Shown here: piece by piece, positions 8,529 to 19,637 of the stretch
Layout: every line of letters starts with the position of its first letter
Position numbering within the stretch: the first letter of the stretch is position 1
Assembly: GCA_021776235.1 (NCBI GenBank)
Contig: JAJFGG010000117.1
Coordinates: 1-46,283 of the forward strand
DNA: 46,283 bases
Direction of reading: 5' to 3'
From: Alphaproteobacteria bacterium
GTDB lineage: Bacteria > Pseudomonadota > Alphaproteobacteria > GCA-2731375
The notes under the pieces: model-generated
What the model saw: only the letters and a program-made list of their open reading frames with translations
The model's database searches: none
Told to the model about the DNA's origin: nothing
Program-made: the position numbers and the translations under genes

Positions 8529-10028
8529 TCATCGGGCCTCGGGGTTCTTTCGAACGACGAACAGAAACGCCAGGGGCGCGGCCAGGGCCGAGGCCATGGT
8601 CAGCATGTAGAAGGCGTTGATATAACCGATCATGGAGGCCTGCTGGCGGACTTCGGCAAGCAGGCGCGTGTTCAGTGCCGACTGGCCCGGATCGCCCAGG
8701 ATCGCGATCCAGGCGCTGAGATTTCGCAGGTCAAAGGCATCGATCAGGCTGCTTAGATTGACGCTGGCTTCGGCGCTGGTGCGGGTGAAGACCACCAGGG
8801 TCAGGGCGATAAAGATGCTGCTGCCCAACAGGCGCAGCAAAGAGAAAATGGCGTTGCCCTGGGTCAAGAGACGCATGGAAAGGGTGGAAAAGGTCAACAT
8901 TGCCATCGGTGTGTAGGCGGTGCCGAAACCCCAGCCATGCAGGATATTGCTCCAGAAGACATCCGCTGACGTCATGTTCATGTCCAGCGAGGCCATCCAC
9001 AGGCCCGCCGTGGCCTGCACGCTCAGGCCGATGAACAGACAAAGCCGGGGATTGAAGCGGGTCAGTTGGACGACGGTGAAGAAGCTGAGGAAATTGCCCA
9101 TGCCCCGTGCGGCAATCAGGTATCCGACAATGGAGTCCGGATAGCCGCGCAGTTCCTGCAACAGGGGCGGGAACAGCACCATGGGCGTGAATTGCAGCAT
9201 TCCCATGATCATGGCAAGAGTGACGCCGATGGTGAAGTTGCGGTCGGCGAAGGTCGCCGGGTCGAACAGGGCCTGGCGCGTGGTCAGGATATGGACCATG
9301 AAAAGGTAAAAGAATACAACCGCCAGCGTCAGTTCGAGCTGAATTTCATAAGAGTCCAGCCAGTCCAGCCGCTGCCCCCGGTCGAACATCAGCTGCGTCG
9401 CGCCGATGGCGATGGCAATCAGGATGAAGCCCAGATAGTCGAACCTTTGGGTTTTGCCTTTCTCCTGGTTCGACAGGGCGGCAAAGGCGAACAGGCTGGC
9501 GATGATGCCAAGGGGCAAAATCATGTAAAAGGCCCAACGCCAGTTCAGCAGTTCCGCGATCAGGCCGCCGAACATCGGTCCGAGGATCGGCCCCATGACA
9601 CCGCCGACGCCCCAGGCCATCAGGACGAAGGGATGCTGGGCCCGGGAAAAACTGGCCAGTATGATGGCCTGGCCCAGGGGAAAGATCGGCGCTCCGAACA
9701 GACCCTGAAAGACCCGGGTGACCAGCATTGTTTCGAGGGAGTCCGAAGTGCCCGCCAACACGGAAAACGAGGTGAAGCCGGCGATGGCGCCCATCATCAA
9801 ATTGCGCCAACCGAATTTCGTCGCCAACCAACCGGTCAGGGGCGTGGCAACGGCGGTGGCCACGAGGTTGAAGGTGATGATCCACGAGACCTGATCCTGG
9901 GTCGCCGACAGCGCCCCCTTCATCTGCGGCAGGATCACCGCAACGGAGGTCATGGTGGCGCCAAACAACAGGGTCGCGAACTGTACCGTAAACAGGATCA
10001 ACCATTGCCGGAGAGTAAAAAAACGCAT
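8529..10028 (-). CDS. DHA2-family MFS drug/organic compound transporter
   Basis: A 499-aa integral inner-membrane protein with about 14 hydrophobic segments, the layout of the DHA2 (EmrB/QacA) drug:H+ antiporters. TM1 holds FGATMTSVAVILPQM. TM2-TM3 carry the G-W-L-ATKFGWRN loop (motif A region) and TM5 shows the motif C-like GVGGVMGPILGPMFGG. EmrB-like pumps normally pair with an EmrA membrane-fusion subunit; none is adjacent. It lies 136 bp behind the Mo-hydroxylase gene on the same strand. The substrate is unknown. Confidence 0.9.
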   Translation of the reverse strand: MRFFTLRQWLILFTVQFATLLFGATMTSVAVILPQMKGALSATQDQVSWIITFNLVATAVATPLTGWLATKFGWRNLMMGAIAGFTSFSVLAGTSDSLETMLVTRVFQGLFGAPIFPLGQAIILASFSRAQHPFVLMAWGVGGVMGPILGPMFGGLIAELLNWRWAFYMILPLGIIASLFAFAALSNQEKGKTQRFDYLGFILIAIAIGATQLMFDRGQRLDWLDSYEIQLELTLAVVFFYLFMVHILTTRQALFDPATFADRNFTIGVTLAMIMGMLQFTPMVLFPPLLQELRGYPDSIVGYLIAARGMGNFLSFFTVVQLTRFNPRLCLFIGLSVQATAGLWMASLDMNMTSADVFWSNILHGWGFGTAYTPMAMLTFSTLSMRLLTQGNAIFSLLRLLGSSIFIALTLVVFTRTSAEASVNLSSLIDAFDLRNLSAWIAILGDPGQSALNTRLLAEVRQQASMIGYINAFYMLTMASALAAPLAFLFVVRKNPEAR

Positions 10029-10164
10029 GATCCTGGGGGCCTAGGAAATGGCATAGGAAGAGAAGGCAAGGGCCGTCTCGCCAACGGCATGATCAGGGTA
10101 AGCGGCGATCACGCCTTGACGCAACCGCAATCACATTATGGGCGCAAGCCAGTCGACCGGATAA

Positions 10165-12492
10165 TCAGGCAGATGCGCCGGCCTGCAGGGCGCGCCAGAC
10201 CCGCTCCGGCGTTGCCGGCATGTCGATGGGGGCGGCGCCGGCGCTTTGCAGGGCATCGGCAAGGGCGTTCATCACCGCCGCCGGCGCCCCGGTGGTGGCG
10301 CTTTCGCCGGCGCCCTTGGCGCCAATGGGATTGTCGGCCTCGACGACTTCGTTGAAGGCAATCGTGAATTCCGGCAGGTCATCGGCCCTGGGCAGGCAAT
10401 AATCCATCAGACTGCCGCTCAAGGTCTGGCCGCTGCCGGGGTCGTAGACCACCTGTTCCAGTAACGCCTGGCCGATGCCCTGGGCGATGCCGCCGTGCAT
10501 CTGGCCATGTACGATAATCGGATTGACGATCCGCCCGACGTCGGCGACGACGCTGTAGTTTTCCAGGCGCACGCTGCCATTGGCCGGATCGACGGTCAGC
10601 TCGCAAACATGCACCCCGTTGGCAACGACCTCCCGTCCGGCGTCAAAGTCGGCCTCGTCCGCCAGCTTGCCGCCCGCCGCCTCGATGCTTGCCGCGACTT
10701 CGATCAGGGTGACGCCACGGTCGGTGCCGGCAATGGCGAAGCGGCCATCGGTGAAGTCGATATCGCTGACGGCGGCTTCCAGCATATCGGCTGCCGCGTC
10801 CCGGGCGCGGGCGATGACTTTTTCGGCCCCCATCACCGCCGCCGTGCCGCCCATGCGCGCGGAGCGCGAGCCGTGGGAGCCGGCGCCGCGCCGCACCCGG
10901 TCGCTGTCACCAAAGACAACGTCGATATCCTCGAAGCCCACGCCGAGTTTTTCCGAGAGGATCTGCGAATACATGGTGGCATGGCCCATGCCAAAATCCT
11001 GGGTGCCAAGCAGGGCGGTAACCCGGCCGCTGCCGCTGACGGCGATTTCTGCGAACTCAGTCGGCGTGCTGCCGTCGTTTTCGGCATACATGCCCAGGCC
11101 AATTCCATGCAGCCGGCCTTGCGCCTCGGCCCGACGGCGCCGCGCCGGGGCGTCGTGCCAACCGGCAAGTTCCACCGCGCGGTCAAGGTTGGCCGCGAAG
11201 GCGCCGGAGGTTACGACTGCGCCCCCGGGCATCTGCCACGGTAGGTCGCCGGCATCAATAAGGTTGCGCCGGCGCAGGGAAAGAGGATCCATGCCGGTGT
11301 CGCAGGCCGCCTGATCGACCAGCCGTTCCAGAACGTAATTGGCTTCCAGGCGGCCAACGCCGCGATAGGCGGATTGCGGCGTGGTGTTGCTGACAATGCC
11401 GCGCAGGCGGAGATGGGCCGTCGGAATGCGGTAACTTCCGCCCAGAACCTGGCTGAGATAATGGGTCATGATCCATATGCCACGGCTGGTCAGATAGGCG
11501 CCATGGCGCCAGTCACCGGACACCCGCAGGCCGATGAACCGGCCCTCCGCATCAAGCGCCAGTTCGCCATGGAACAGATGATCGCGGGCCTGATGATCAC
11601 TCAAAAAGGCTTCGCCGCGGTTCGCCGTCCATTTGACGCTTTGCCGCAGCCGCCGGGCCGCGATCAGGGCGAGCACGAATTCAGGATAAACCCCGCCGCG
11701 CGCGCCAAAGCCACCCCCCGTGTCCGGTACCACCACATGCAGGCGGTCTTCCTCTATTCCCAGTACACTGGCCAGCCCGGCGCGCATGCCATGGGCGGAC
11801 TGGCAGCCCAGTTGCAATGTCAGGCGCCCATTGCTCTCGTCATAGCCGGCCACGGCGGCGCGCGGCTCCATGAAATTTATTACCACCCGGTTGTTGACCA
11901 GGGACAGTCGGCTGATGTGATGGGCCGCGGCAAAGGCGGCCTCTGTCGCCTCCGCGTCGCCGGTTTCCCAGTCGAAGGAGATATTGCCCGGCGCGTCCGG
12001 CCAGATTTGTGGGGCCGACGGATCAAGGGCATCCGCGATCTCCATCACCGCCCCCAATGGCGCATAATCGACCGCGATCAGTTCGGCCGCATCCTGCGCC
12101 TGCGCCAGGCTGTCGGCGACGACAACGGCGACCGGCTCACCCAGATAACGCACCCGCTCCCGCGCCAGGGGATATTGCGCCGCCTCGGCCGCGTCGCCGC
12201 CATCCAGGCGGCCGACGTTGAAGGGGGGTACGGTGGAAAATGAGGGGATCGGGCCGGCGATCTCGCCTTCCAGATCCGCCGCCGTCAGGATCAGACGCAC
12301 CCCAGGCGCTGCCTGCGCCAGGGCTAAATCAATCCCGCCAATTTCAGCATGCGGCAACGGCGCCCGTAGGATCACGGCCGCCAAGGCGCCAGGTGACTGA
12401 ATATCGTCGCTGAATTGCCCGGCTCCGGTCAGGAAACGCCGATCTTCCTTGCGCGGCATTGCCGCGCCAATACCGGTTTGATGTACTGCCAT
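10165..12492 (-). CDS. Xanthine dehydrogenase-family molybdopterin-binding subunit (CoxL-like)
   Basis: A 775-aa large subunit of the Mo-hydroxylase superfamily. The N-terminal a/b hammerhead domain begins with GIGAAMPRKEDRRFLTGAGQF and includes YLGEPVAVVVADS. The Mo-pterin domain has VVPDTGGGFGARGG, the substrate loop SAYRGVGRLEANYVLERL and the GAKGAGESATTGAP loop carrying the catalytic Glu. It lacks the CoxL-specific AYxCSFR loop, so CO is an unlikely substrate; an aldehyde or N-heterocycle is more likely. The FAD (CoxM-like) and 2Fe-2S (CoxS-like) partners usually lie next to it but are absent here. A terminator at 12616-12651 separates it from the next gene upstream. Confidence 0.92.
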   Translation of the reverse strand: MAVHQTGIGAAMPRKEDRRFLTGAGQFSDDIQSPGALAAVILRAPLPHAEIGGIDLALAQAAPGVRLILTAADLEGEIAGPIPSFSTVPPFNVGRLDGGDAAEAAQYPLARERVRYLGEPVAVVVADSLAQAQDAAELIAVDYAPLGAVMEIADALDPSAPQIWPDAPGNISFDWETGDAEATEAAFAAAHHISRLSLVNNRVVINFMEPRAAVAGYDESNGRLTLQLGCQSAHGMRAGLASVLGIEEDRLHVVVPDTGGGFGARGGVYPEFVLALIAARRLRQSVKWTANRGEAFLSDHQARDHLFHGELALDAEGRFIGLRVSGDWRHGAYLTSRGIWIMTHYLSQVLGGSYRIPTAHLRLRGIVSNTTPQSAYRGVGRLEANYVLERLVDQAACDTGMDPLSLRRRNLIDAGDLPWQMPGGAVVTSGAFAANLDRAVELAGWHDAPARRRRAEAQGRLHGIGLGMYAENDGSTPTEFAEIAVSGSGRVTALLGTQDFGMGHATMYSQILSEKLGVGFEDIDVVFGDSDRVRRGAGSHGSRSARMGGTAAVMGAEKVIARARDAAADMLEAAVSDIDFTDGRFAIAGTDRGVTLIEVAASIEAAGGKLADEADFDAGREVVANGVHVCELTVDPANGSVRLENYSVVADVGRIVNPIIVHGQMHGGIAQGIGQALLEQVVYDPGSGQTLSGSLMDYCLPRADDLPEFTIAFNEVVEADNPIGAKGAGESATTGAPAAVMNALADALQSAGAAPIDMPATPERVWRALQAGASA

Positions 12493-12615
12493 GGCGCAAT
12501 CACCCTGTTATTCGCAATTTCTTGGCGGGGTGCAAGTGCCGAATGATGGGTGCTGGCGTGTTGCTATGGCAAGTGTTGTTTTCGTCGCGTAAGCGGCCGG
12601 GGAGGGGCGATACAG

Positions 12616-12651
12616 AAAAGGGCGGCGGTCTTGCAAGACCGCCGCCCTTTT
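12616..12651. terminator. Bidirectional rho-independent terminator
   Basis: A perfect 28-base palindrome (12620-12647, half-site GGGCGGCGGTCTTG) is flanked by AAAA on the left and TTTT on the right, so it works as an intrinsic terminator in either direction. In the minus direction it follows the stop of the small gene at 12689. Confidence 0.9.
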
Positions 12652-12688
12652 AATCTGCTTGCCTAACGTCCGTGTCCGGACGCGGCGA

Positions 12689-12913
12689 TTAGTTTTCCAG
12701 AGGACCCGTGGTGGACACGCGCTCCAGCCATTTGGACAGCCGTAGCGAGCCCCACAGCAAAGCGCTTGAAACCACGATCCAACCGGCCGCCCCAATCATT
12801 ACTTTGGCCTGCAACCAATAGGCCCAATCAATATTCCATGGCATTGACAGCACCGCAGCGGGCAGGCCAACGATCAGCACCAGCAACAGCAAATACGCAA
12901 CATAGTTCTTCAT
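12689..12913 (-). CDS. Small two-helix membrane protein, unknown
   Basis: A 74-aa protein with two clear hydrophobic segments: residues 5-24 (VAYLLLLVLIVGLPAAVLSM) and about 35-58 (KVMIGAAGWIVVSSALLWGSL), then a basic/polar tail. The ATG has GAAGGG 12 bases upstream. It is isolated between two intrinsic terminators (12616-12651 and 12943-12974), so it is a monocistronic unit. I do not recognise the family; it is a small inner-membrane protein. Confidence 0.65.
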   Translation of the reverse strand: MKNYVAYLLLLVLIVGLPAAVLSMPWNIDWAYWLQAKVMIGAAGWIVVSSALLWGSLRLSKWLERVSTTGPLEN

Positions 12914-12942
12914 TCAAACATACCCTTCTTGTTGTCCTGCCC

Positions 12943-12974
12943 AAAAAGCCCGGCACCTGTTTCCAGGACCGGGC
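12943..12974 (-). terminator. Intrinsic terminator, minus strand
   Basis: In the minus direction the sequence folds as GCCCGG-T-CCTG-GAAA-CAGG-TG-CCGGGC followed by TTTTT. A GNRA-like GAAA loop and a U-run make this a strong terminator. No convincing protein gene ends here, so it either ends a small RNA or is the remains of a lost gene's terminator. Confidence 0.75.
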
Positions 12975-13112
12975 GTCTTGGACGTCTGCGCCATCAAGCA
13001 GGGAGTTGATCCCAAACCACACAGGCACGTTACGCGAGGCCAAAAAATATCGCCCCATTACGCCAATCTGTACGCCACTCTGTACGCTACTCGTCGACCG
13101 TACAATGGCCGC
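12943..13112 (-). ncRNA. Possible small RNA ending at an orphan terminator
   Basis: This is speculative. Upstream of the orphan minus-strand terminator lies a promoter-like TTGCCT (13144-13149) with an 18-base spacer to ATATAC (13120-13125). It would give a transcript of about 170 nt containing no convincing ORF. It does not resemble 6S, 4.5S or tmRNA by eye. Confidence 0.2.
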
Positions 13113-13211
13113 CTGCCGTGTATATTGCCAAGAAACCGCCGTCAGGCAACCGGTCGGGCGTGGACATATTGTCGCAGGGTCCCCGCCCACCGATTCCGAT
13201 TTTACTGAAAT

Positions 13212-13628
13212 TCAGCCAGCCAGGTGGATTCTCGGGCCGCGGGGGTCCTCGACGTCGCGGCGGTCGACCTGGAAACCAAAGCTGCCGTCGTCGCGGCGAA
13301 AGATGTCGACCCATCGGTCACCATCGGGGGTTTCTAGAGCATTTCCGGGCTATTCTGGGTCATTTGACTGTGCACCAAGGCCCCGCGGGTAGGCGCGGTT
13401 TGCAGGACGATGCGGGACATCGTCCAAAAACCGCAACGCCGCCACGGGGCCTTGGTGCACAGCCTACGGTGGCGACCCTAAGCCATTCGGATGCGTTGCG
13501 CCGCTTGCCCGATGTACCACATCGCGCTGTGCGACGCGCCTACCCGAATGGCTTAGGGTCACCATCAAATGACTCAGAATAGCCCGGAAGTGCTCTGGGA
13601 ATTCAAGAACCAAATGCCGTATGGCCAT
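13212..13628 (-). pseudogene. Small 51-codon ORF behind ssb, interrupted by a cloverleaf repeat
   Basis: On the minus strand an ATG at 13628, 17 nt behind the ssb stop, opens MAIRHLVLEFP and runs into the repeat at 13596. On the other side of the repeat, coding resumes at 13335 with ETPDGDRWVDIFRRDDGSF and continues to a TGA at 13212-13214. Deleting exactly 13336-13596 joins the two parts in frame (CC + AGAAACC gives P-E-T) as a 51-aa protein. The WVDIFRR-DGSFGF-RRD-EDPRG pattern looks like a real conserved small protein; I cannot name it. The repeat contains stops, so the gene is split. Confidence 0.6.
13336..13596. repeat. 261-bp cloverleaf repeat element (MITE-like)
   Basis: The outer arms 13336-13367 and 13565-13596 are inverted repeats matching at 30 of 32 positions. 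Inside are two further perfect 16-bp inverted repeats: 13370-13385 with 13445-13460 (GTGCACCAAGGCCCCG) and 13475-13490 with 13544-13559 (ACCCTAAGCCATTCGG). The first contains an extra stem, GGACGATG/CATCGTCC. The whole folds as a three-way junction. It encodes no plausible protein, so a transposase must come from elsewhere. It interrupts the small ORF behind ssb. Confidence 0.85.
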
Positions 13629-13645
13629 GGCCCAGGATCAGCAGG

Positions 13646-14146
13646 TTAGAACGGAATTTCGTCGTCCAGGTCGCCGCCACCGCCGCCACCGCCACCGCCG
13701 AAATCACTGCCGCCGCCGCCGCCGCCGCCGCCACCGAAATCATTGCCGCCACCGCCACCGCCACCGCCACCGCCGCCAAAGCCACCGCTGTCGGAACGGC
13801 TATCCAGCATGGTCAATTCGCCGCGATAGCGCTGCAGAACGATTTCAGTGGTGTATTTTTCCACGCCGCTTTGATCCTGCCATTTGCGGGTTTGCAGCGC
13901 GCCTTCGATATAGACCTTGGAGCCCTTGCGCAAATATTGCTGGGCGATTCGGCCCAGATTCTCGTTAAAAATGACGACCCGGTGCCATTCGGTCTTTTCC
14001 CGCCGTTCGCCACTATTCTTGTCCTTCCACGATTCGGAGGTGGCAAGGTTGAGATGTACGATGGGATCGCCGCTCTGGGTGTTCCGAACTTCCGGGTCGC
14101 GGCCCAGATTTCCTATCAAAATGACCTTGTTGACACTGCCTGCCAT
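13646..14146 (-). CDS. ssb: Single-stranded DNA-binding protein
   Basis: A 166-aa SSB. Residues 1-110 form the OB fold ([63 protein letters not shown]). The tail ends in DLDDEIPF, the acidic tip that docks replication and repair partners. The linker is unusual: three near-pure glycine runs of 9-11 residues separated by NDF and SDF, encoded by imperfect DNA repeats. The ATG at 14146 was chosen because it is the family N-terminus; a longer reading to 14287 is not homologous. It is divergent from uvrA, the same arrangement as in E. coli. Confidence 0.97.
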   Translation of the reverse strand: MAGSVNKVILIGNLGRDPEVRNTQSGDPIVHLNLATSESWKDKNSGERREKTEWHRVVIFNENLGRIAQQYLRKGSKVYIEGALQTRKWQDQSGVEKYTTEIVLQRYRGELTMLDSRSDSGGFGGGGGGGGGGGNDFGGGGGGGGGSDFGGGGGGGGGDLDDEIPF

Positions 14147-14307
14147 GGTTATATCCAACCCTTCGCAACTACATCCGAATCCAGGAGTGACTATAGCCAC
14201 ATCGCCCCTGCTGCCGCCACCCCTGTTCCTGATGCCGGTTAATGGCGCATACTGTTTCGTTCCGCGGGCCTGATCGCATCTCGCCATTCAGTTCGCAATC
14301 GGGGCGT

Positions 14308-14322
14308 GTTCATGTTATGTTC
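14308..14322 (+). promoter_or_regulatory. LexA/SOS box in front of uvrA
   Basis: GTTC-ATGTTAT-GTTC is an exact match to the alphaproteobacterial LexA operator GTTC-N7-GTTC. It ends 34 bases upstream of the uvrA ATG (14357) and lies in the intergenic region shared with divergent ssb. DNA damage induction of uvrA is expected; an effect on ssb is possible. Confidence 0.85.
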
Positions 14323-14356
14323 CGATAATTACAGATTCGAAAAGCAAAGTCAAATC

Positions 14357-17317
<2,961 letters not shown>

Positions 17318-17325
17318 TGCGCTCT

Positions 17326-17365
17326 CCCTTCGGGTAGGAATGTGCTAACCCTACTGATCGAAGGG
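17326..17365 (+). promoter_or_regulatory. Hairpin covering the ribosome-binding region of the 17374 gene
   Basis: CCCTTCG (17326-17332) pairs with CGAAGGG (17359-17365), with an inner GGTAG/CTACC-like stem. The 3' arm contains the GAAGGG that would serve as Shine-Dalgarno for the ATG at 17374. It may control translation or simply terminate uvrA transcription; there is no U-run. Confidence 0.4.
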
Positions 17366-17373
17366 TCTAAGCT

Positions 17374-17958
17374 ATGAAAGCCGTACTGCTAATATTGATC
17401 GCGTTGATGCTGACCATTTGCGGGCCGGCCGATGCAAGCGATAGGTTGGGGAAACAGCGCAATTTCTTAATCATTGGGGAAGATGCGACTAGTGACGCCG
17501 TCCCGCATGGTGGGTCCACTTTCAAACGCGTACTTGCCGCCCTGATAAATCAATTCAGGGAAGATGGCTTCAACGTATATGGTGAGGAGGTTGTTTCTAT
17601 CGCCGCCGACGCACAAGCACGCGACCATCACACCGATGCCGAGGCTATTGAAATCGCCGGGTCAGTTAAGCGAATATCCATCGACATCATTGTAATGATT
17701 TCGATCAGCGCCCAATGGCATGAACCGTCACACCTACATGTTTTGGACCACGGCCCAATGACGGATATCCATTTTGAAGCTCGCATAATCGATGTTCCCG
17801 GCAAAAAGCGCTTAGAAAGTCTAAAAAGCGAATGGGACTGGTTTTCGCTCAAAGTTTCGCCTGTTTGTAACCATGCGTGCCGGTTATCAGCTATTGACCG
17901 CAACTCTGATAGACTGGCGCAGAGTCTCTTTATGAGCCTAAAGCGAAAGTTGATCTAG
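17374..17958 (+). CDS. Exported hypothetical protein
   Basis: A 194-aa protein with a clear signal peptide (residues 1-21: MKAVLLILIALMLTICGPAD then ASD). It is predicted periplasmic or, less likely, a lipoprotein, since the LTIC context is not a good lipobox. The body shows alternating alpha/beta segments (NFLIIGEDATSDAV, STFKRVLAALINQFREDGFNVYGEEVVS, ISIDIIVMISIS), which resembles secreted CsgG/LPP20-like folds, but I cannot assign a family. Two Cys near the end (VCNHACR) could form a disulfide. Base composition is less GC-rich than that of neighbouring genes. It stands alone between uvrA and the hydantoinase-like pair. Confidence 0.7.
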   Translation: MKAVLLILIALMLTICGPADASDRLGKQRNFLIIGEDATSDAVPHGGSTFKRVLAALINQFREDGFNVYGEEVVSIAADAQARDHHTDAEAIEIAGSVKRISIDIIVMISISAQWHEPSHLHVLDHGPMTDIHFEARIIDVPGKKRLESLKSEWDWFSLKVSPVCNHACRLSAIDRNSDRLAQSLFMSLKRKLI

Positions 17959-18050
17959 TTGTCCGAAGTTGTGGAGTTAAGAGCATGCCTCGACGCTCTG
18001 GCAAGATGACAATTCCTCTAACTATGGCGATGCGATAAGGGCTACCGAGA

Positions 18051-19637
18051 ATGGGCCATGCTGTTAGCCAGAATTTACGTCTGGGCATCGATGTTGGGGG
18101 TACCAATACCGATGCGGTCTTGATGGACGGCGACCGGGTTGTCGCCTGGCACAAGGCCACCACGGGCCGGCATATCACCGACGCCATCGTCGCGGCCGCC
18201 GGCGCGGTGCTGCAACAGGCCGGCATCGCCCCGGAACAGATTTATGCGGTGATGCTGGGGACCACCCAGTTCACCAACGCGGTGATTGAACGGCGCCGCC
18301 TGAACCCGGTCGCGGTGCTGCGTCTGGCGGCCCCCGCCACCACCGCCGTGCCGCCCATGTCCGACTGGCCCGAGGATCTGGCCGCCGTGGTGGGCGGGCA
18401 GCACTATCTTCTCAAGGGCGGACTGGAATTCGACGGCCGCCCTATCTCGCCCCTGGACGAAGACGAGATCGCCGCGGCGGCCAGGGAAATCCGCGGCCTT
18501 GGTCTGAAGGCGGTGGCCGTTACCTCCGTGTTCTCGCCCCTGGACGCGGAAATGGAGCACCGGGCCGAGGCGGTGCTGCGCCGGGAACTGCCCGCCGAGA
18601 CTTGCGCCATCACCCTGTCCCACCGCATTGGCCGCATTGGTCTCTTGGAGCGGGAGAACGCGGCGATCCTGAATGCCGCCCTGTCCGGCCTGGCGGGGCA
18701 GGTCCTCGGCGCCTTTGCCCAGGCAATCGATGACCTGGGCCTGAAGGCGCCGCTTTTTATCTCGCAGAACGACGGCACCTTGATGACGGCGGAACACGCC
18801 GCCCGCTATCCGGTTCTGACCTTTGCCTCGGGCCCGACAAATTCCATGCGCGGCGCGGCGGTGCTGTCGGGCCTGGAGGATGCCCTGGTGGTCGATATCG
18901 GCGGCACCACCACGGATATCGGCCTGTTGCTGGATGGCTTCCCCCGCGAAGCCGCCATGACCGTGGATGTGGGCGGCGTGCGGACCAATTTCCGGATGCC
19001 GGATTTGCTGGCCCTGGGCCTGGGTGGGGGCAGTCTGGTGCGCGATGGCGGCGCCCGCATCGGGCCGGACTCCGTGGGTTTCGAACTGCGGCAGCGGGCC
19101 CTGGTCTTTGGCGGCGACAGCCTGACCATGAGCGACATCGCCGTTGCCGCCCGTCAGATGCAGCTTGGTGATCCGGCCAAGGTTGGACAATTGGATGGCG
19201 TCGAGACCGCCCTGGCCCGGGCCGCGGCGATGATCGAGGAAGCCTTGGAGCGGGTGCGCCCCAGCGCGGCGACCCTGCCGGTCATCCTGGTGGGCGGCGG
19301 TGCGCCGGTCTTGGCGGGGCAGCGCATCGGCGGCGGCGAGATCGTGCGGCCCGGCCATGGCCAGGTGGCCAACGCCATCGGCGCCTCCATCGCCATGGTG
19401 GGCGGCGAGTGCGACCGCATCTTCTCCCTGGACGGCGTCAGCCGGGATGAAGCCGTGGCGGCGGCCAAGACCGAGGCCAGGGCCCAGGCGGCGGCAGCCG
19501 GCGCGGCGCCCGGCAGCATCCGGATCGTGGAACTGGACGAGATCCCCTTGAGCTATCTGCCCGGCAACGCGACCCGTCTGCGGGCCAAGGCGGTGGGCGA
19601 TCTGGCTGCCGGTGCTGGCATGGAGGGCGGCGCATGA
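18051..19637 (+). CDS. Hydantoinase/oxoprolinase family protein (HyuA-like)
   Basis: A 528-aa ATP-dependent ring-opening enzyme homologue. The hydantoinase/oxoprolinase N-terminal ASKHA motif LGIDVGGTNTDAVL is at residues 11-24. The HyuA domain has the second phosphate loop VVDIGGTTTDIG and LGLGGGSLV. It is shorter than full HyuA proteins (about 680 aa) and lacks the C-terminal extension, as is typical of forms paired with a DUF917 gene. It overlaps that gene by ATGA (19634-19637), so the pair is translationally coupled. The likely substrate is a hydantoin- or oxoproline-like lactam; which one cannot be told. Confidence 0.88.
   Translation: MGHAVSQNLRLGIDVGGTNTDAVLMDGDRVVAWHKATTGRHITDAIVAAAGAVLQQAGIAPEQIYAVMLGTTQFTNAVIERRRLNPVAVLRLAAPATTAVPPMSDWPEDLAAVVGGQHYLLKGGLEFDGRPISPLDEDEIAAAAREIRGLGLKAVAVTSVFSPLDAEMEHRAEAVLRRELPAETCAITLSHRIGRIGLLERENAAILNAALSGLAGQVLGAFAQAIDDLGLKAPLFISQNDGTLMTAEHAARYPVLTFASGPTNSMRGAAVLSGLEDALVVDIGGTTTDIGLLLDGFPREAAMTVDVGGVRTNFRMPDLLALGLGGGSLVRDGGARIGPDSVGFELRQRALVFGGDSLTMSDIAVAARQMQLGDPAKVGQLDGVETALARAAAMIEEALERVRPSAATLPVILVGGGAPVLAGQRIGGGEIVRPGHGQVANAIGASIAMVGGECDRIFSLDGVSRDEAVAAAKTEARAQAAAAGAAPGSIRIVELDEIPLSYLPGNATRLRAKAVGDLAAGAGMEGGA

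Noticed and set aside
12828-13190. A 120-codon minus-strand frame across the orphan terminator
   Set aside because: It runs through a strong intrinsic terminator and overlaps the small membrane gene in another frame; no recognisable motif.
13118-13582. A 154-codon plus-strand frame through the cloverleaf element
   Set aside because: It crosses the non-coding inverted repeats and is antisense to the interrupted small ORF.
13680-13790. A short-repeat array in the ssb region taken as a CRISPR or microsatellite
   Set aside because: The repeats are GGC/GGT codons of the polyglycine linker in frame with ssb, not spaced direct repeats.
18075-19358. A 427-codon minus-strand frame opposite the HyuA-like gene
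   Set aside because: Same reason: codon-bias shadow with Gly/Arg/His-rich translation.
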